From: Gammaproteobacteria bacterium
Lineage (GTDB): Bacteria; Pseudomonadota; Gammaproteobacteria; Chromatiales; Chromatiaceae
Length of the DNA: 64,000 bases
Assembly: GCA_020445415.1 (NCBI GenBank)
Contig: JAGRGP010000045.1
Span: 1-64,000 of the forward strand
Direction: 5' to 3'
Part shown: positions 42,183-51,100 of the stretch, piece by piece
How positions within the stretch are numbered: position 1 is the stretch's first letter
Layout: each line of letters starts with the position of its first letter
The notes under the pieces: model-generated
Seen by the model: only the letters and a program-made list of their open reading frames with translations
What the model was told of the DNA's origin: nothing
Database searches by the model: none
Position numbers and translations under genes: made by a program

Positions 42183-43643
42183 ATGAAAAGAGAGGGTAGC
42201 AAGACACCCGTGAAACTGATGATGAAGGCTTATTGGAATCACCTGTTCGGTTGGGTGTTGATCCTGGTGCTGTTGATGCAAAGTGGGTCAGCGCTATCTG
42301 CGGATGGATTGCGAGTGATGGTGAGCATCAAGCCCATCCATTCCTTGGTATCGGCTCTCATGCAGGGGGGAGACCCACCCGAACTGGTTGTCGCGGAAGG
42401 AGAGCTGCCTTTTGGGTATCAGCTATCGGAGGCACAGCGAAGCAACCTTTCAAAAGCGGATCTGCTGATCTGGACCGGGCCCGAATTGGAACCCTTCCTC
42501 GTCGGTCCCGCGGCGGAGTTGGAGGATTCTGACAAAAGTTTGGAACTGCTTGATCATCCGGCCCTGAAGATACTTCCAAGCCGCTGGAACAACGACCGCC
42601 GTGATCCGTTTTTCTGGATGGATACCCGTAATGCGTTGATCTTGATTGATGAACTGGCGCGGGTGTTGATTGACCTCGATCCGGTGAGGACACACCTTTA
42701 TCTACGGAATCGGGCGGAATTGCAGAGTCAGATTGCTGAATTGGATCGCCGTTTCGAATACGGCTATCGCGGGCTCACAGGAAGTGCCCTCATCTATCAC
42801 GATAGCCTGCAGTATTTCGAACAGGCTTATGCCTTGCGTTTTCAGGAAGTCCTTTCCCCCCCTGATGTCCGGCCGATGAGCGCGGAGACGCTTCTGTCCG
42901 CCCGCAGCCACATCACCGGAGGGGAAGTCCGTTGCATTCTTGTTGAACGAGGGATACCCGCTCCCCAACTTGCGCTGTTAACGGCGGGGTTGGAGACCGC
43001 TGTCGGAGAACTCGATAGTTTGGGTAGCGGCTTGAAGGCTGGGGCGGCGCTTTATCCCCAACTCATGGAACATACCGCTCAAGTCATCAAAGATTGTGTC
43101 GGACAGGGTATTGAGAAGCAGCCGATACTCCCCCCGGAGGAGGAGAGGCCGGTGGTCTCATCCTACGGGATCGGTGGCAGCTTTTTGCTTTCCGACCATT
43201 TGGGCGGAGTAGTCAGTGAGGCGAAATTTCTGGGCCGATATAATCTGCTTTATTTCGGGTACACTTTTTGCCCTGACGTTTGTCCGACTTCGCTTCAGGT
43301 GATGTCAGCGGCGCTAGAATTGCTTGGCAGCGAGTCGGAGAAGATACAACCTTGGTTTATTACTGTCGATCCTGAGAGAGATAGTGTATCTAAAATAAAT
43401 AGATATGTTCGCTATTTCAATAAAAATTTAATTGGATTAACCGGTAGTCCCGAGATGATATCGCGTATCGCGGCCCGCTATCGGGTCAGGTATGAGAAGG
43501 TGCAAGGAGAGGATCCGGCGATGTATCTGATGGACCATACCGCCAGCCTGTTCCTAATCGGTCCGGATGGGCGCTTCATTACCAAGTTCGCCCATGGTAT
43601 CACCCCCCGGGCACTTGCCGAGCGGCTCAAAAGCTATCTATAA
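42183..43643 (+). CDS. ZnuA-like solute-binding protein fused to a SCO copper chaperone
   Basis: A 486-residue exported or membrane-anchored fusion. After a hydrophobic segment (about 20-40), residues 44-310 resemble metal-binding receptors of ABC transporters (ZnuA/MntC type): MVSIKPIHSLVSALMQGG, then LIWTGPELEPFL and IYHDSLQYFEQAYAL. Two of the usual metal ligands are lost: F77 and F143 stand where PHDY and DPHFW have His. H206 and D278 remain. Residues 325-486 are a SCO1/SenC thioredoxin-like domain with C363 and C367 (TFCPDVCPTS) and H452 (MDHTASLFLIG), the full copper-binding set. SCO proteins load copper into cytochrome oxidase CuA. ATG at 42183 is preferred over TTG at 42171. No ABC permease or oxidase genes are near. 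Confidence 0.85.
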   Translation: MKREGSKTPVKLMMKAYWNHLFGWVLILVLLMQSGSALSADGLRVMVSIKPIHSLVSALMQGGDPPELVVAEGELPFGYQLSEAQRSNLSKADLLIWTGPELEPFLVGPAAELEDSDKSLELLDHPALKILPSRWNNDRRDPFFWMDTRNALILIDELARVLIDLDPVRTHLYLRNRAELQSQIAELDRRFEYGYRGLTGSALIYHDSLQYFEQAYALRFQEVLSPPDVRPMSAETLLSARSHITGGEVRCILVERGIPAPQLALLTAGLETAVGELDSLGSGLKAGAALYPQLMEHTAQVIKDCVGQGIEKQPILPPEEERPVVSSYGIGGSFLLSDHLGGVVSEAKFLGRYNLLYFGYTFCPDVCPTSLQVMSAALELLGSESEKIQPWFITVDPERDSVSKINRYVRYFNKNLIGLTGSPEMISRIAARYRVRYEKVQGEDPAMYLMDHTASLFLIGPDGRFITKFAHGITPRALAERLKSYL

Positions 43644-43688
43644 ACCCGCCAGATGGGCTACGAGAACAATACCTAGTTGCTCGATATC

Positions 43689-45005
43689 TTAGAGTGCGGA
43701 TACCAACAAGGTGGTTTTTTCAAGTCGTTCCGCGAGCGTGCGGAGAAGTTCCTGATTGAACCGTGCCTGTAAATGATCCGGGGCGTCATGCAGGGCGCTC
43801 GCCAGGATCTTGATCACCAGAACCTTTGAATGGCTGACGACACTGGCGCTTCGGGGTCGTTCGGTGCCGTGAATGTAGGCCATTTCACCAAAGCATTGCC
43901 CGTCGGTCAGTTCTCCCACCACCGATCCACCCTTGTTTATCCGGGCTTGTCCGGAGGCCAGAATAAAGAACGAGCCGCCGATCTTACCTTCTTGCAATAA
44001 GGTCGTTCCTTCGTCAAACCGGTGCCATTTGCTGATACCTAGCACCTCCCATAGCTCGACATCAGTGAAATTCCTAAAGAAGTGGAGCCGCTTCAGGATA
44101 CTGAATTTCATCGTATCGGATACGCTCTGCCCCGGAACCTCTAGACGTTCGTGGACCAGGCCCAGCTCCTTGGTTAACGCGGACCAACTGGGAAAGCGGT
44201 CTTCGGGACGTTTTTCCAGACAACGATGCACAATCTTTCGAAGTGCAACGGGAATATTCGATCGGAGTCGTTCCAGAGGTGGTACGGGATGCTGATTGAT
44301 CATTTGGCAGAGTTCGAATTGATTGCTCCCCGTGAAGGGCAACCGGCCGGTAAGCAGTTGGTAGATCACGACCCCCAGTGAATAGATATCGGTTTGGTGA
44401 TTCAGCTTGCGGCCGGAAATCTGCTCCGGCGACATATAGCTCGGGGTCCCCACGGCGTCCATGACTTGGGACAATTCAGAGTCGGTCATCAATGCCGCGC
44501 CGAAGTCGCTGATCTTGATGTCGGTGCCTGCACCCAGCAGCAGGTTGGCGGGCTTTACGTCCCGATGCACCAGCCCCTGGCGGAAGGCGTAACCAAATGC
44601 ATCGCTGCACTTGAAGAAAATCTCCACTACATCGTCGATGGGCAACAAATGGCTGGGATCGCAGAATTGCTTCAAGGTTTGCCCGGAAACGTACTCCATG
44701 ACGATATAGTGCATATCCCCCTCGCTTCCAGCATCGAAAACCTTGACGATATGGGGATGGCGAAGCTTGCCCGCCAGACTGGCCTCGGTGATGAACATGC
44801 GCCGGAAGCGTGCGCCCGTTTCCGGATTGTTGAACAGGTTATGGTGGGCAACTTTGACTGCGACTTCCTGGCCTGTAAAGGGGTCTTCAGCCAGATAGAC
44901 CGAGCTGGTCGCACCACGTCCTAGGAGCTTCCGGATGTGGCACTTGCCGATAGTTGTTCTGGTGAGTATGTCGATTTCTGTCTCTCCCGTTTGTAGGCCT
45001 CGCAT
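43689..45005 (-). CDS. Ser/Thr protein kinase with cyclic-nucleotide-binding domain
   Basis: A 438-residue cytoplasmic kinase. The glycine loop is LLGRGATSSV (27-36), with catalytic Lys51 in VAVKV, the HRDVKPANLL loop, DFG in KISDFGAAL and SPEQISG before the C-lobe. These make an active Hanks-type kinase likely. Residues about 305-435 form a cNMP-binding-type domain (FFRNFTDVELWEVLG, then LQEGKIGGSFFILASGQARI and GQCFGEMAYIHGTERP with the phosphate-binding-cassette-like pattern). There is no membrane segment. Its start overlaps the upstream unknown gene by 85 bases, so the two must be translated together. Kinase activity controlled by a nucleotide is inference. Confidence 0.87.
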   Translation of the reverse strand: MRGLQTGETEIDILTRTTIGKCHIRKLLGRGATSSVYLAEDPFTGQEVAVKVAHHNLFNNPETGARFRRMFITEASLAGKLRHPHIVKVFDAGSEGDMHYIVMEYVSGQTLKQFCDPSHLLPIDDVVEIFFKCSDAFGYAFRQGLVHRDVKPANLLLGAGTDIKISDFGAALMTDSELSQVMDAVGTPSYMSPEQISGRKLNHQTDIYSLGVVIYQLLTGRLPFTGSNQFELCQMINQHPVPPLERLRSNIPVALRKIVHRCLEKRPEDRFPSWSALTKELGLVHERLEVPGQSVSDTMKFSILKRLHFFRNFTDVELWEVLGISKWHRFDEGTTLLQEGKIGGSFFILASGQARINKGGSVVGELTDGQCFGEMAYIHGTERPRSASVVSHSKVLVIKILASALHDAPDHLQARFNQELLRTLAERLEKTTLLVSAL

Positions 45006-45871
45006 TTAGCCAGAAACAGTTTCGTGCTCCGTGGCATGGGAACCCTAACCTCCGACAAATAGGTGATCAGCTCGGTGCCGGTGTTGATCAGTTTCAGCCC
45101 TTCCGCGACTCTCGGTTGTTGTTTGTAACCGTAGCCACTGGATTCGGGCAAGAATTCCTCCACCACCTCACGATTGGCGACAAATTGGGGCCAGACTTTA
45201 AAAAAAACGATGTCGCTTTTCATCGTTTCTAGTTGCAGCTTGGCCGATTCGACGAGCCGAGCGAATGGCGCCAGTACGGGCTGAAACAACCGGTCATCCT
45301 CAAACACCCGGACAATATTCTGTTCAATGTTGTCGATATCCCGCATGGTCAGCGCAATCTTCCGGTAGCGGGATTCGAAGATCTGGGTAATCGGTTGGGT
45401 AAACGCCTTGAAAGGTTCACCCCACAGCTCGTCGATTCCCTCCTCGCCACTATAGTGTTTGACGTTCCGGCCTAACTCAAGAGCCTCTTTGAAGCAGTCG
45501 GCGCACTGCTTCATGAGCTCATTATCTCTATTGATCTTAATGCCCTTGGATTCCAGTTCCACCACGGCAGTAAAGATGTCGGTTGCCCGATTGAACAGAG
45601 CCCCAGCCAACATGGCGGCGTTGACCCGTTTGCGCATCGGGTCCTGTTCCGTTTGGTAGGCCTGCCTGGCGTCTTCCAGTCGCTCTCCGGGGGTATTGAT
45701 TCCTCCTTCGGTATGATGGAAGGTACGTTTGGAGAGATGGTCGATAAGCAGCTTACGGGTAGCCAGAGTATCGTCTGGAATCGGGTAGAAGCGGATCCAA
45801 TAACCGTCGAAGTAGATGCATTCTTTGCCGTTCAGCACCCGGCGTGTACCGTTTTTGGGTTCTTCTGTCAT
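44921..45871 (-). CDS. Unknown helical protein overlapping the kinase gene
   Basis: I do not recognise this 316-residue soluble protein. After a short N-terminal beta part (NGKECIYFDGYWIRFYPIPDD) it is largely helical and charged, without membrane segments or known motifs. It may be the substrate or the signalling partner of the kinase encoded downstream, since the last 85 bases of this gene overlap the kinase start in another frame. Such a long overlap in bacteria usually means tight translational coupling, though a later kinase start with weak signals cannot be excluded. Confidence 0.68.
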   Translation of the reverse strand: MTEEPKNGTRRVLNGKECIYFDGYWIRFYPIPDDTLATRKLLIDHLSKRTFHHTEGGINTPGERLEDARQAYQTEQDPMRKRVNAAMLAGALFNRATDIFTAVVELESKGIKINRDNELMKQCADCFKEALELGRNVKHYSGEEGIDELWGEPFKAFTQPITQIFESRYRKIALTMRDIDNIEQNIVRVFEDDRLFQPVLAPFARLVESAKLQLETMKSDIVFFKVWPQFVANREVVEEFLPESSGYGYKQQPRVAEGLKLINTGTELITYLSEVRVPMPRSTKLFLAKCEAYKRERQKSTYSPEQLSASATSGSS

Positions 45872-46031
45872 GGTGATCGGAGTGTCTTAGATCATTGATA
45901 GTGCCGATCTGGCGAATGAAATAGTAGTTCATACCCTAGAGCCCCGTCCAACAATGTTCTGGATCATTGACCCGTTCGGTATTCTTATTGATACTGAACA
46001 ATTATGCTGAATAATTTATAGAATAATCCTG

Positions 46032-46328
46032 ATGTGCATGGGGATTCCGATGCAGGTCATCGCGCAACGGGAGTTTTCTGCCCTTTGCCGGGGACGTAAT
46101 GGCGAAAAGGCTGTTGAAACCCTGCTAATAGGTCCGCAGGCGGAGGGAACTTGGGTCCTGGAGTTCTTGGGCGTGGCCAGAGAGGTGCTTTCCGCCGAGG
46201 ATGCTGAACGGCTGAATAACGCCCTGGACGCATTGGAAACGTTGATGGCCGGTGCCGGACCAACCAACCTTGAAGACTTTTTTTCAGATTTGTCTGCGCC
46301 GGACAGGCCTCCTGGCGGAAGAGGCTGA
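46032..46328 (+). CDS. hupF: HupF/HypC-family hydrogenase chaperone
   Basis: A 98-residue protein that opens MCMGIPMQVI, the HypC/HupF pattern in which Cys2 binds iron with HypD during assembly of the Fe(CN)2CO group of NiFe hydrogenases. The middle GTWVLEFLGVAREVLSAEDA and C-terminal helix match HupF better than HypC. It is directly followed by a HupK-like gene in the same reading frame after one TGA stop. No hydrogenase structural genes or other hyp genes are in the window. The symbol is by family resemblance. Confidence 0.78.
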   Translation: MCMGIPMQVIAQREFSALCRGRNGEKAVETLLIGPQAEGTWVLEFLGVAREVLSAEDAERLNNALDALETLMAGAGPTNLEDFFSDLSAPDRPPGGRG

Positions 46329-46358
46329 CCCGTTGCTCTGGCACGTGCGTTCGGTACT

Positions 46359-47615
46359 TTGTTTACTCCGTACCAGCAGCCGGATTTCCGGTCCATCACC
46401 GGATTCTCAGTGATAGAGGCCAATCCTGGGGCAGGAGCTGAAGGCAGCCTAGCAATCTTCATCGGCACGCATCGCCGCCTTGTGGCCTCGGTTACCGTCA
46501 AATCCAGCCGGCCGCTGATGATGCCCCAGATATTCGTGGGAAAACGTCCGGACGAACTGATCTCCTTGTTGCCACTGCTCTACAGTGTTTGTGGGGTCGC
46601 TCAAGGGTGCGCCGCCGCTCTGGCGCTGGAACAGGCACTGGGCATTCCCGGGTCGCGGCGGGTAAATAGCGCGCGGCGTTTATTGGTTTGTTTCGAGTCC
46701 CTGCGTGAGCATCTGTGGCGTGTTGAGCTGGATTGGGCAGGGTATCTGGGAACAGCTCCGCGTCCTGACCTGATCGCGCTGGTCTCCAAGGCGGCTCAGA
46801 ACGTTCGTCAGATGCTGTTTGGGGAGGTGAATCCCTTCCTACCCAAGGTACCGGAGCCTCAACCGGTCAGTTGCGAGTTCGAGGCGTTGCTGGAGGGCAT
46901 CGCGCAGGCTTTGGCGGAGCGGATATATCATTGTGCTCCCGAGAGATGGCTTCAGCTGTCCACTTGGCAGGAGCTCGATGATTGGACGAAACGAGGCGAT
47001 TCAGTTGCGGCCCGCATGCTGTGCTCGATCCATGCGGCGGGACTTTCCGCAATCGGGAGCAATCCGGTAGCGGGCCTTCCGGCACTGGAACCCGAGGTGC
47101 TCGAGCGGCGGTTACAGGCCTCAGGGGAGGAATTCGTAGCCTATCCGTCATGGTGTGGCAAAGCTTGGGAGACCGGCGCGCTTCCCCGGCAAGCCGGACA
47201 TCCGCTGATGTCCTCCCTGATCGGTTGGTTTGGCAACGGTCTGCTACCTCACCTGGCGGCCCGGCTATTGGAGTTGGCTACATTGATGGAGGGGCTCAGG
47301 CGGGGAGGGGAGGCATTGGAGCATCCCCAGGTTTCGGGCCTTGGTGGCGGGAAGCCGTCCGAAGGGATAGGGTTATCCCAGGTCGAGACGTCCCGTGGGC
47401 GGCTGATTCACCGGGTTGAGGTTGCTCATGGGCGAGTGTCGCAGTACCAGATAGTGGCGCCTACCGAATGGAATTTTCATCCGCGGGGCGTCGTTGTTGA
47501 AGGACTAAAACGCTTACCAGCGGAGGATAACGACAAGCTGCAGCAGCTGGCTGAGCTCTGGGTTGGCGCCATCGACCCTTGCGTTGCGTTCCGAGTGGAA
47601 GTGGTCCCTGTTTGA
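46359..47615 (+). CDS. hupK: HupK-like hydrogenase maturation protein
   Basis: A protein of about 418 residues resembling a NiFe-hydrogenase large subunit without its active-site cysteines. The N-terminal YSVCGVAQGCAA echoes the CGxC region, and the C-terminal APTEWNFHPRGVVVEGL and AIDPCVAFRVEV echo the large-subunit end, where DPCxxC has lost its second Cys. This is the HupK pattern; HupK is thought to act as scaffold in hydrogenase assembly. The start is unclear: TTG at 46359 is the only reasonable one near the HupF stop, and the same frame runs unbroken from that stop. A GTG about 18 codons later is another option. Confidence 0.78.
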   Translation: MFTPYQQPDFRSITGFSVIEANPGAGAEGSLAIFIGTHRRLVASVTVKSSRPLMMPQIFVGKRPDELISLLPLLYSVCGVAQGCAAALALEQALGIPGSRRVNSARRLLVCFESLREHLWRVELDWAGYLGTAPRPDLIALVSKAAQNVRQMLFGEVNPFLPKVPEPQPVSCEFEALLEGIAQALAERIYHCAPERWLQLSTWQELDDWTKRGDSVAARMLCSIHAAGLSAIGSNPVAGLPALEPEVLERRLQASGEEFVAYPSWCGKAWETGALPRQAGHPLMSSLIGWFGNGLLPHLAARLLELATLMEGLRRGGEALEHPQVSGLGGGKPSEGIGLSQVETSRGRLIHRVEVAHGRVSQYQIVAPTEWNFHPRGVVVEGLKRLPAEDNDKLQQLAELWVGAIDPCVAFRVEVVPV

Positions 47616-47694
47616 TCGGCGAGAGTTGATGCTTGAGCAGGCCGACCCAAGCCCTTGGGCGATCACTGTGCGCCCATTAATAGTTGATGGCAGC

Positions 47695-48081
47695 CTAGCT
47701 TTCGAAGCAATGACGGTCTGCTTTGAGACGCTGCAACTGCTGGATGCGGTCTTGTGCGGGTATTACGCGGCTGGCCTCACGGTAATCCAGGTAGTAGTCG
47801 TACACCGGGTAGGCAAAAGCCAGCGGCGAAACCGTGGTTCCAAGCAGGATTGCGCCTCCTTGGTACGGATTATCGTAAAATGACGGTTTGTAGCTGTACG
47901 TCAGCGGGATGAGGGCGGCAATTTCTTGCTCCAATCGAAAACAATCCCAGGCGAGTTCCTGGGGCAGCGGCGTGGCCGCTACCGGTGTCCGGAAGAGCTG
48001 TGCCGCCTGGAGCGATGGCATACTGACCAGCCAGGAAACTACTACCATGTACCACCAGATACGGCTGGCTTTGAGGAGCAT
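47695..48081 (-). CDS. Small exported protein of unknown function
   Basis: A 128-residue protein with a signal peptide (YMVVVSWLVSMPSLQA) and a mature part carrying two cysteines (WDCFRLEQEI near the start, DRHCFES at the end) that could pair. The middle holds a Tyr/Pro-rich stretch (YSYKPSFYDNPYQG) and a hydrophobic segment (GTTVSPLAFAYPVYDYY). I recall similar hypothetical proteins in gammaproteobacteria but no function. ATG at 48081 is preferred to the frame start at 48126 because the signal peptide begins there. It is convergent with hupK and divergent from the acetyltransferase gene. Confidence 0.55.
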   Translation of the reverse strand: MLLKASRIWWYMVVVSWLVSMPSLQAAQLFRTPVAATPLPQELAWDCFRLEQEIAALIPLTYSYKPSFYDNPYQGGAILLGTTVSPLAFAYPVYDYYLDYREASRVIPAQDRIQQLQRLKADRHCFES

Positions 48082-48253
48082 CGGGTTTTTCTCCACTATG
48101 GGAACGACTATCCTTAGTATCGGCACCAGGCGTTAAACAATTTAGCCGTGATCTGTGCCAGGCAATGGCTGGGCACCTGCTTCCCGCCGGGGAGGGTCAT
48201 TTGGCCGAATCCGGTGAGGGTGCGGGGTAAATACCGGCAACGGGTGGCCGGTG

Positions 48254-48931
48254 ATGGATAGCCATTACTTCGGGTGGATCGACGCGCAGTGCCTCACCGG
48301 AGAGCCGGTGATAGTTTTTGGGAATGGGTGGGCTCATCTTTCGGTTGTTCTCGGATCGCTAATGAATAAGTCGGGTTCTCGTCCGTTGTTCATGAGAAAT
48401 GGCTTGGCTTATGAGATTCATTCCTGCCTGGACCCGGATCTCTCGTTCACTCCCGAACGCTGGAAGCAGGAGATCCGCAAGGGCTTGGCGAGATTGTCCG
48501 CCAAATCGCGCTGGCAACGGTTTGCCTCTGGGGTGAATCAGCTTTCGGAAGATCAGCTTGACTACCTTACCGATGTGGATGGCAAGGATCGAGTGGCTTG
48601 GTGCGCGCTAATCCGTAGCGGAGACAGTTATCAGGGAATTGGCGTCTCGCGTTACGTTAGGCTCCCGGGGGAGGGGGCATGCGCGGAGTTTGCGGTGACC
48701 GTAATCGATGAGTATCAAAAACAGGGAATTGGACGGGCATTGCTAGAACGTTTGCTCGAATCGGCCCGCTGCAACGGTATTAGCACATTACGGGGGTTTG
48801 TGTTTCCGAGTAATCTGCTGATGCTGGAGTTGTGTCGACAACTCCACGCCCATGCCATCCCGGTCGAATCCTTCATCCAGGTAGATATTCCGGTACCGTC
48901 CACTGACGGATTTAATGGGCAGATAGACTGA
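48254..48931 (+). CDS. GNAT-family N-acetyltransferase
   Basis: A 225-residue protein whose C-terminal two thirds form a GNAT domain. The acetyl-CoA-binding motif A is VIDEYQKQGIGRALLERLLESA. The preceding GLARLSAKSRWQRFASGVNQLSEDQLDYLTDVDG matches the PAT-like subgroup, whose members can acetylate proteins. The N-terminal 50 residues are not typical and may be an added segment or a mis-set start. The substrate is unknown. It is convergent with the sensor kinase gene. Confidence 0.78.
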   Translation: MDSHYFGWIDAQCLTGEPVIVFGNGWAHLSVVLGSLMNKSGSRPLFMRNGLAYEIHSCLDPDLSFTPERWKQEIRKGLARLSAKSRWQRFASGVNQLSEDQLDYLTDVDGKDRVAWCALIRSGDSYQGIGVSRYVRLPGEGACAEFAVTVIDEYQKQGIGRALLERLLESARCNGISTLRGFVFPSNLLMLELCRQLHAHAIPVESFIQVDIPVPSTDGFNGQID

Positions 48932-48936
48932 ATGGA

Positions 48937-50331
48937 CTAGGGGGAGCGGGGCAGGGTGACCACGGCCTCCAGGCCCCCCCCAATACCGTTTCTCAGGGTC
49001 ACATCACCCCCGTGCCCCCGGGCAATGTTGCGGGCGATTCCCAAACCGAGCCCGGTTCCTCCGGTTGCTTTGCTGCGGGATCCTTCGCGGCGCTGAAACG
49101 GACGAAACAACGTTTCCAACTCCCCTTCCGGTATACCCGGTCCCTCATCGGCGATGGTGACGGTCACTATTCCGGTTGACTCGGTTAACCGCACGCGGAC
49201 GCGTCTTCCATAACGAACTCCATTTTCCACCAGGTTGCCGATGCATCGCTTTAGTGCCAACGGCTTACCCGGAAAAGGGGCGATTTCGGATGTCGGCTCG
49301 ATCTCCATGTCATTCCCCAGCTCTTGCACGTCATCTTGCAACGATTCCAGTAGCGCTCGCATATCCACGGGCACTGTTTGTTCGCTGCTCTCAGTTCCGC
49401 GCATAAAATCCAGGGAGGCTTGCACCATTTGTTCCATCTCGCGTAAGTCATTCTCCAGCCGCTCCTTGAGTTCACCCTCGTCCAGTAGTGCGGTTCTAAG
49501 GCGCATGCGGGTGATAGGAGTCTTTAGATCATGGGAGACCGCGGCCAAGATTTCACCTCGGTCTTCGATGAAACGGCGCAATCGTGTTTGCATTCGGTTG
49601 AAGGCGGCGGCAGCCTGGCGGACTTCAGTAGGTCCAGTTTCCGGAAGTGGTGGACTCTTGATATCGGTGCCCAGGCGTTCCGCCGCTTTGGCGAGCCGGT
49701 CCAGAGGACGGGTCACCACACGTACCGTAAACAGCGAGATCAGGAGGATGGATATCAACAGCACACCGAGGTACGCCAGAACCCGGATTGGCCAGGCACG
49801 TATGTCTTCGGGTAGGGTGTTTTGAAAGATGATCCAACTTCCGTCGAACAGCTGGATGTTTGCTTGAAACCCAACGAGTGGTCCCATACCCTGGATACCG
49901 CGCCATGACCGGAAGGGCATGGGAGCATCAAGGTTGGCTGAGGGGCCATGTCGGTGCAGGGGACGCTGAAACGCCGGGGTTACGGTAATCTGGTACTGGC
50001 GGTGTTCGGGAAGCTGCTGGTGCAACAGCATCGCCAGATAGTCCACGGGTACCGAGCCCTCCGTTGGGGACGCCGGTTCGGGGGCGATGTAGACCCGGAA
50101 GGCGGGGCTGTTGAAGGCATCTAGAATGCGTTGGCGCCGGTCAGGCGTGGACTCTTCCACGAGTACGACGATGGCAGTAATCTTCTGCACCAGATTGAGC
50201 CCGAATCCTCGCCGAAGATGGTCGTCTCTGTCTTTCATGAAAATCAGCGCACCGATGATCTGGGCCAGGATGAGGCCCGAGATCAGGATCAGCACCAGGC
50301 GCCCGAATAGTGATCCCGGTAACAGTCTCAT
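48937..50331 (-). CDS. EnvZ-like sensor histidine kinase
   Basis: A 464-residue membrane kinase: first membrane helix (about 8-28), a periplasmic sensor domain (about 30-175), a second helix (about 178-200), HAMP, a phospho-accepting HisKA domain (AAVSHDLKTPITRMRL, with the histidine at SHD) and an ATP-binding domain (NLVENGVRYG, DEGPGIPEG, GGTGLGLGIA). It partners the response regulator whose stop overlaps its start (ATGA). The pair sits divergent from a Spy-like periplasmic protein, so envelope or metal stress is a plausible signal, as inference. Confidence 0.92.
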   Translation of the reverse strand: MRLLPGSLFGRLVLILISGLILAQIIGALIFMKDRDDHLRRGFGLNLVQKITAIVVLVEESTPDRRQRILDAFNSPAFRVYIAPEPASPTEGSVPVDYLAMLLHQQLPEHRQYQITVTPAFQRPLHRHGPSANLDAPMPFRSWRGIQGMGPLVGFQANIQLFDGSWIIFQNTLPEDIRAWPIRVLAYLGVLLISILLISLFTVRVVTRPLDRLAKAAERLGTDIKSPPLPETGPTEVRQAAAAFNRMQTRLRRFIEDRGEILAAVSHDLKTPITRMRLRTALLDEGELKERLENDLREMEQMVQASLDFMRGTESSEQTVPVDMRALLESLQDDVQELGNDMEIEPTSEIAPFPGKPLALKRCIGNLVENGVRYGRRVRVRLTESTGIVTVTIADEGPGIPEGELETLFRPFQRREGSRSKATGGTGLGLGIARNIARGHGGDVTLRNGIGGGLEAVVTLPRSP

Positions 50332-51059
50332 GGAGGGGAAGTGTAGGCGTCGACCGGCACCGAGAGCACGTACCCTTCGCCGCGGACCGTTTTGATGATC
50401 TCAGGCGACCTGGGGTCTTCCCGGAGCCGCCGCCGTAATCGGCTGACCAACACGTCGATGCTGCGGTCGAATGGATCCGATTCTCGCCCCTGGGTGAGGT
50501 CCAAGAGCTGATCCCGGTTCAAGATTCGATTTGGGTGCTCGAGAAATGTGCACAACAACCGATATTCAGCACCGCTCAACGGCACCACCCCACCTTGGGC
50601 ATCGGTTAGATGGCGAGACAACAGGTCCAGGCGCCAACCGGAGAAATGCAAGGCGGTGGCTGTCGTTGTCGCTTTTGAATAGGGTGGAGCCTGGCTGCGG
50701 CGCAAGACCACCTTGATTCGGGCCAACAACTCCCTTGGGTTGAAAGGTTTTGGAAGGTAATCATCGGCACCCATTTCCAGACCTAGGATGCGGTCCATTT
50801 CATCACCCCTGGCGGTTAACATAATAACCGGTATCCTCGATTTCGCCCGCAGATTGCGGCAGAGTTCCAGTCCATCGTCTCCGGGCAGCATTAGGTCGAG
50901 TACGATCAAGTCCGGGTTGGATACTTCAAGAAACCTCCACATCTCCCTTCCATCCGCCACCGCAGAGGCCCGGTAACCGTTCTTCTCCAGATAGGCCAGC
51001 AATAGCCGCCTGATCTCCGGATCATCATCCACCACCAATATCCGGGGCATCGTTTCCAT
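50328..51059 (-). CDS. OmpR-family response regulator
   Basis: A protein of about 243 residues with a receiver domain (LVVDDDPEIRRLL, phospho-acceptor Asp in DLIVLDLMLPGDDG, conserved Lys in LPKPFNPRELL) and an OmpR/PhoB winged helix (SGAEYRLLCTFLEHPNRILNRDQLL, then DVLVSRLRRRLREDP and IKTVRGEGYVL). It overlaps the sensor kinase gene by four bases. Start may be at 51089, 51059 or 51050; all keep the receiver. A symmetrical operator with GTTAC direct repeats lies just upstream (51101-51148). Confidence 0.92.
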   Translation of the reverse strand: METMPRILVVDDDPEIRRLLLAYLEKNGYRASAVADGREMWRFLEVSNPDLIVLDLMLPGDDGLELCRNLRAKSRIPVIMLTARGDEMDRILGLEMGADDYLPKPFNPRELLARIKVVLRRSQAPPYSKATTTATALHFSGWRLDLLSRHLTDAQGGVVPLSGAEYRLLCTFLEHPNRILNRDQLLDLTQGRESDPFDRSIDVLVSRLRRRLREDPRSPEIIKTVRGEGYVLSVPVDAYTSPP

Positions 51060-51100
51060 GGTCCTTTTATAACCCACAACCACTTCCATAGGTTTCTTTT

